DNA from: ZC4RG29 sp036273935
GTDB lineage: Bacteria > Bacteroidota > Bacteroidia > Cytophagales > Cyclobacteriaceae
Assembly: GCA_036273935.1 (NCBI GenBank)
Contig: DASUGQ010000285.1
Location: 1-17,626, forward strand
DNA: 17,626 nt
Direction: 5' to 3'
The notes beneath the pieces were generated by a model. The model was not told the DNA's origin, ran no database searches, and worked only from the letters and a program-made list of their open reading frames with translations. Of this stretch, positions 15,968 to 17,626 are shown one piece after another. Within the stretch, counting starts at the first letter, position 1. Each line of letters begins with the position of its first letter. The position numbers were made by a program, and so were the translations under genes.

Positions 15968-15994
15968 AAAAACCATTCTCAAGGAATGGTTTTT
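15968..15994. terminator. Bidirectional intrinsic terminator
   Basis: An 11-base perfect stem, AAAAACCATTC paired with GAATGGTTTTT, encloses the 5-base loop TCAAG. The T-tract on the plus strand and the A-tract (read as T on minus) make it work in both directions. It sits between the convergent amidohydrolase and DUF2911 genes, 16 and 21 bases from their stop codons. Confidence 0.88.
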
Positions 15995-16015
15995 CGTAAT
16001 GTGAAGTGAGTCATC

Positions 16016-16864
16016 TTACTTCAGGGAAGCAATCAACTCTTCATTCATCTTTTGGTAGTCGCGGTTACTGACTTTCCTGGCAGACTCAAGCGAAGCCATC
16101 GCGCTGGCCTTTGCTCCGGCCTTGTCGCCCAGGGCTTTTTGAATTTTTGCTTTTTGATAGGAGATCCAGAATGCATCCGGGTTTGCCTCTGTCGCCTTGT
16201 TGATCCATGCCAGGGCCTGGTTCAAATCCCGTCCTGTTTCGAGGTAGTACACAGCAGCCTGGAAGTAGTTGCCTGGATTGACTGTGGTTCCCTGCTCGAT
16301 CGACTTCATAACCTTGGAATCATAGTCAACGGTAATGCCAAATTTCACGGAAGTGTTTTCCCACGCAAGCTGCACTTTTGCATTTTTGCTGTCGTCTGAA
16401 ATATCGCCAATGTTGATGGTGAATGTTTCAACTTTTTCCGCAAGCTTTTCAGGCTTGACCTTAAAGTTCGCTGCCTCTTTAGATTTATCGTAGTCGATGA
16501 TATTTCCACCCAGCGAAAGGTCCTTATATAAGGACACAGTCCACTCGGTAGCGCCCGGCCAGGTGAAGATCAGGTATTCCCCTTTGGGAACGTCGATTCC
16601 TTCAACTTTCACGTCGTCAGAAAAGGAAATTGTGGTACCGTTATTTGCACCGGTGCGCCAGATTTTTCCGTATAGAACCAGTGAGCTTTCATCTGAGCCA
16701 AAGATTTTGCGGCCCCTCATTCGAGGACGCGAGTAATCTATTTTAACATCCGTGAGCCCAACGACGGTGTAGACGGATCCCGAAGGGCTTGCTGCCGGTG
16801 TTACCACCTGCGCCTCTGTTGCTAAACCGGAAATGATTAGTAAAATGATGATTAGTTTTTTCAT
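16016..16864 (-). CDS. DUF2911 domain-containing secreted protein with TPR-like tail
   Basis: The protein has 282 residues with a signal peptide (MKKLIIILLIISGLATEAQ). Residues of about 25-170 match the DUF2911 pattern: VKIDYSRPRMRGRKIFG (40-56), YGKIWRTGANNGTTISFS (65-82), VPKGEYLIFTWP (92-103) and later beta strands. DUF2911 proteins are common in Bacteroidota and have no established biochemical role. The C-terminal part (about 200-280) is helical with two TPR-like repeats (NYFQAAVYYLETGRDLNQAL, DAFWISYQKAKIQKALGD), pointing to a protein-binding role in the periplasm. It has its own promoter-like element upstream and a shared terminator downstream, so it is probably a single-gene unit. Confidence 0.9.
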   Translation of the reverse strand: MKKLIIILLIISGLATEAQVVTPAASPSGSVYTVVGLTDVKIDYSRPRMRGRKIFGSDESSLVLYGKIWRTGANNGTTISFSDDVKVEGIDVPKGEYLIFTWPGATEWTVSLYKDLSLGGNIIDYDKSKEAANFKVKPEKLAEKVETFTINIGDISDDSKNAKVQLAWENTSVKFGITVDYDSKVMKSIEQGTTVNPGNYFQAAVYYLETGRDLNQALAWINKATEANPDAFWISYQKAKIQKALGDKAGAKASAMASLESARKVSNRDYQKMNEELIASLK

Positions 16865-16898
16865 ATGTGCTTATTTTTTGTTGGATCGAAATAGCCGC

Positions 16899-16906
16899 CA
16901 AAGATA
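16899..16906 (-). promoter_or_regulatory. Candidate Bacteroidota -7 promoter element for the DUF2911 gene
   Basis: On the minus strand this reads TATCTTTG, an exact TAnnTTTG match, 35 bases before the ATG. A TTTC lies 18 bases further upstream where TTTG would be expected. The predicted leader is about 28 bases. The rest of the 16865-17056 gap shows no other clear feature. Confidence 0.55.
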
Positions 16907-17056
16907 GAAATTCCCCTGATGTTTGAAATCTGATTTTACACAGGAAGTCTTCAAATGAAAATAAGGTGTATTCAGCGACGATGTTGAAGAGATTTAGTTA
17001 ACGTATTGTGATGGTTTTGCAAAGTGCCTATATTGACAATCTTTAACCTAAACGTC

Positions 17057-17626
17057 TTGCTTAAGAATTTTTTTTCGGTCTCTCTTCGAAGCATAAGGAA
17101 GAACCAACTCTACTCGGTTATTACGATTCTGGGGCTCTCTGTCGGGCTGACTGCTTTTTTTCTCATCCGTTTATATGTTCACAATGAGCGTAGTTTTGAT
17201 CAGTTCCACGAGAAGAAAGACAGGATTTTCCGATTGCAACAAGATCGTTATAATCAGGGTGAGTTGACCAATCGGTCTGTTGCTGTTTGCGCCGCCGCGG
17301 GGCCCGCTATTGCTGAGAACTTTCCACAGGTAGAACGGTATGTAAAAATATTGTATTCGCCGGCAGCTATTACCTATGAGACGAAGGTTTTTGAGGAGTC
17401 CAACTTTTATTTCGTGAGTGAAGATTTCTTTCGGGTATTTTCTATTCCACTTCTCGAGGGCATCGATTCGTTGGTTTTAAGAAGGCCCGGCACGATAGTT
17501 TTGTCAAGATCCACGGCCAGAAAGTACTTTGGCGAGCAAAGCCCCATTGGCAAGCTGCTCGATTTTCGTGGAATTTTTAAATTTGAAGTCACAGGTATCT
17601 TTGAAGATTTCCCTGCAAACAGCCAT
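17057..17626 (+). CDS. FtsX-like ABC transporter permease (MacB_PCD type), N-terminal part cut by window edge
   Basis: The 190 codons present read as the start of a MacB/FtsX-type permease. A short cytoplasmic lead (MLKNFFSVSLRSIRKNQLYS, with TTG read as Met) is followed by one membrane helix (VITILGLSVGLTAFFLIRLYV, 21-41) and a periplasmic MacB_PCD domain with FDQFHEKKDRIFRLQ, YFVSEDFFRVFSIPLLEG and IVLSRSTARKYFGEQSPIGK. The frame contains no ATG. TTG 17057 is chosen because it gives the family's usual N-terminus; in-frame TTG 17033 and GTG 17024 are alternatives. These permeases work with an ATPase partner in macrolide-, peptide- or lipoprotein-type export; the partner is outside the window. 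It is divergent from the DUF2911 gene. Confidence 0.85.
   Translation, partial: MLKNFFSVSLRSIRKNQLYSVITILGLSVGLTAFFLIRLYVHNERSFDQFHEKKDRIFRLQQDRYNQGELTNRSVAVCAAAGPAIAENFPQVERYVKILYSPAAITYETKVFEESNFYFVSEDFFRVFSIPLLEGIDSLVLRRPGTIVLSRSTARKYFGEQSPIGKLLDFRGIFKFEVTGIFEDFPANSH

Noticed and set aside
1..17626. tRNA, rRNA, CRISPR arrays, insertion sequences, phage or toxin-antitoxin genes
   Set aside because: No cloverleaf, regularly spaced repeat, transposase motif or terminal inverted repeat was seen by eye on either strand.

Overview
This 17.6 kb stretch is ordinary chromosomal DNA of a member of the Bacteroidota, most likely a Cytophagales-type soil or water bacterium. The evidence for the phylum is threefold. 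Leaders before start codons are A/T-rich with almost no Shine-Dalgarno sequence. Several upstream regions carry the -7 element TAnnTTTG. The gene set is also typical of the phylum: a DUF2911 protein, a ligase-associated PdeM nuclease, an FtsX-like permease that starts like the phylum's MacB_PCD permeases, and many small secreted proteins. No tRNA, rRNA, CRISPR array, insertion sequence or phage gene was seen. The window is densely coding and no gene-free gap exceeds about 225 bases. The genus is not determined.

Layout. Bases 1-10689 are read on the minus strand. In transcription order they encode a PiT phosphate transporter, a KAS III (FabH) enzyme, a 74-residue unknown protein, a GntP-family permease, a RidA-family protein, a PLP-dependent D-serine dehydratase/D-threonine aldolase-like enzyme, an MFS metabolite:H+ symporter, an M19 dipeptidase, a C-terminal processing protease, and the first third of a probable lipoprotein alpha/beta hydrolase that runs off the left edge. 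Bases 10888-13364 are read on the plus strand: PdeM nuclease, a CapA-like phosphoesterase with a SPOR-like tail (4-base overlap with pdeM), and a small secreted protein. A minus-strand beta-barrel-like protein (13369-14079) converges on that group. A lipoprotein amidohydrolase (14230-15951, plus) and a DUF2911 protein (16016-16864, minus) converge on a strong hairpin that can stop transcription from both sides. An FtsX-like ABC permease enters at the right edge with a TTG start.

How the genes may work together. The clearest theme is the minus-strand block 2289-7852. It holds a permease family that includes the D-serine transporter DsdX, a RidA-type deaminase of reactive enamines/imines, a fold-type III PLP enzyme with an H-x-C metal pair as in eukaryotic D-serine dehydratase, a second metabolite symporter, and a dipeptidase family in which some bacterial members cleave L-D dipeptides. 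This fits a D-amino-acid (D-Ser or D-Thr) uptake and breakdown operon. That reading is inference from family knowledge and gene order and has not been shown. Other points of interest are a two-repeat PhoB/PhoP-like box upstream of the phosphate transporter, a degenerate heptad intergenic repeat, and a Fur-like inverted repeat before the amidohydrolase.
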